30,993 nucleotides of DNA from Verrucomicrobiales bacterium (lineage in GTDB: Bacteria; Verrucomicrobiota; Verrucomicrobiia; Verrucomicrobiales; DEV007), in NCBI GenBank assembly GCA_021648365.1, contig JAKISY010000058.1, positions 1 through 30,993 on the forward strand. Direction: 5' to 3'. The notes beneath the pieces were generated by a model. That model had not been told where the DNA came from, ran no database searches, and saw only the letters and a list, made by a program, of their open reading frames with translations. Positions 30,903-30,993 of the stretch are shown one piece after another; the first letter of the stretch is position 1; every line of letters starts with the position of its first letter. The translations under genes and the position numbers were made by a program.

Positions 30903-30993
30903 ATGGGAAAATGGCATTTACAGCAAAAACAAGATCGCTTGAAGGTCGAGGTAGGCGAGAGCTTGGACTTCCTTATTGGCTCAGTGACCTCTC
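30903..30993 (+). CDS. Start of an open frame running off the right edge
   Basis: The ATG at 30903 opens a frame to the window end (MGKWHLQQKQDRLKVEVGES, then LDFLIGSVTS). The pattern VEVGESLDFLI recalls a beta-sandwich segment in large planctomycete/verrucomicrobial DUF1553-type exported proteins (VxxGDxLDFVV), where it is internal and not N-terminal. It may therefore be a truncated fragment. There is an in-frame stop at 30882-30884, so the frame cannot extend upstream. Low certainty. Confidence 0.35.
   Translation, partial: MGKWHLQQKQDRLKVEVGESLDFLIGSVTS

Overview
The window looks like a chromosomal segment of a member of the Verrucomicrobiota (PVC superphylum). The lineage is inferred from gene content, not from a marker-gene search. 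Pointers are a giant tandem UvrA of the kind known from chlamydiae and other PVC bacteria, a Tat-exported Gfo/Idh/MocA dehydrogenase, secreted PQQ-like propeller, SHD1/C39 and large alpha/beta-hydrolase proteins, a short basic protein with a histone-H1-like lysine/alanine tail, and many genes without a clear Shine-Dalgarno sequence.

Layout. 1-1.3 kb: GDP-mannose 4,6-dehydratase (gmd, runs off the left edge), preceded on its strand by a frameshifted glycosyltransferase 3' remnant. 1.27-3.77 kb: an abutting pair, exported oxidoreductase plus DHDPS-family lyase. 4-5.1 kb: a lipoprotein thioredoxin with a CPPC active site, a truncated methionine-synthase-II-like fragment, a DUF971 gene and a 7-bp tandem repeat. 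5.2-8.6 kb: a secreted PQQ-like beta-propeller divergent from a GAF/HlyD membrane-fusion protein. 8.7-10.2 kb: a patch of small orphan ORFs with dispersed repeat elements. 10.2-16.4 kb: an arsenic biotransformation cluster, arsS - arsM - DUF547 - TVP38/TMEM64 - MerA-like flavoprotein, all on the minus strand. A Phd/PIN toxin-antitoxin cassette sits on the opposite strand between arsS and arsM. 16.5-24 kb: GYF_2/AIM24 protein, large secreted hydrolase, small exported protein, histone-like protein, YacP-type NYN nuclease, M28 peptidase and SHD1/C39 peptidase. 24.1-30.3 kb: tRNA-Ala(GGC), diacylglycerol kinase and tandem uvrA. 30.3-31.0 kb: no intact gene, with direct and inverted repeats and the start of an open frame.

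How genes work together. The clearest pathway is in the arsenic cluster. ArsM would methylate arsenite, and radical-SAM ArsS would transfer a 5'-deoxyadenosyl group to the methylated arsenic, giving the nucleoside precursor of arsenosugars. The DUF547, TVP38 and MerA-like genes downstream form a tight unit (the last two overlap by ATGA) and are likely redox or membrane partners of unknown role. The rest is a mixture of housekeeping genes (uvrA, dgkA, tRNA), envelope or secreted functions, and small degraded or mobile pieces.

Most unusual signals: (1) the toxin-antitoxin cassette splitting the arsenic cluster; (2) two copies of a 30-nt hairpin whose stem bases differ but pair perfectly in both copies (compensatory changes); (3) a glycosyltransferase remnant readable only across a frameshift; (4) the GAF-HlyD fusion without its usual partners nearby; (5) the double-length UvrA whose fourth ATPase site has a changed Walker B motif.
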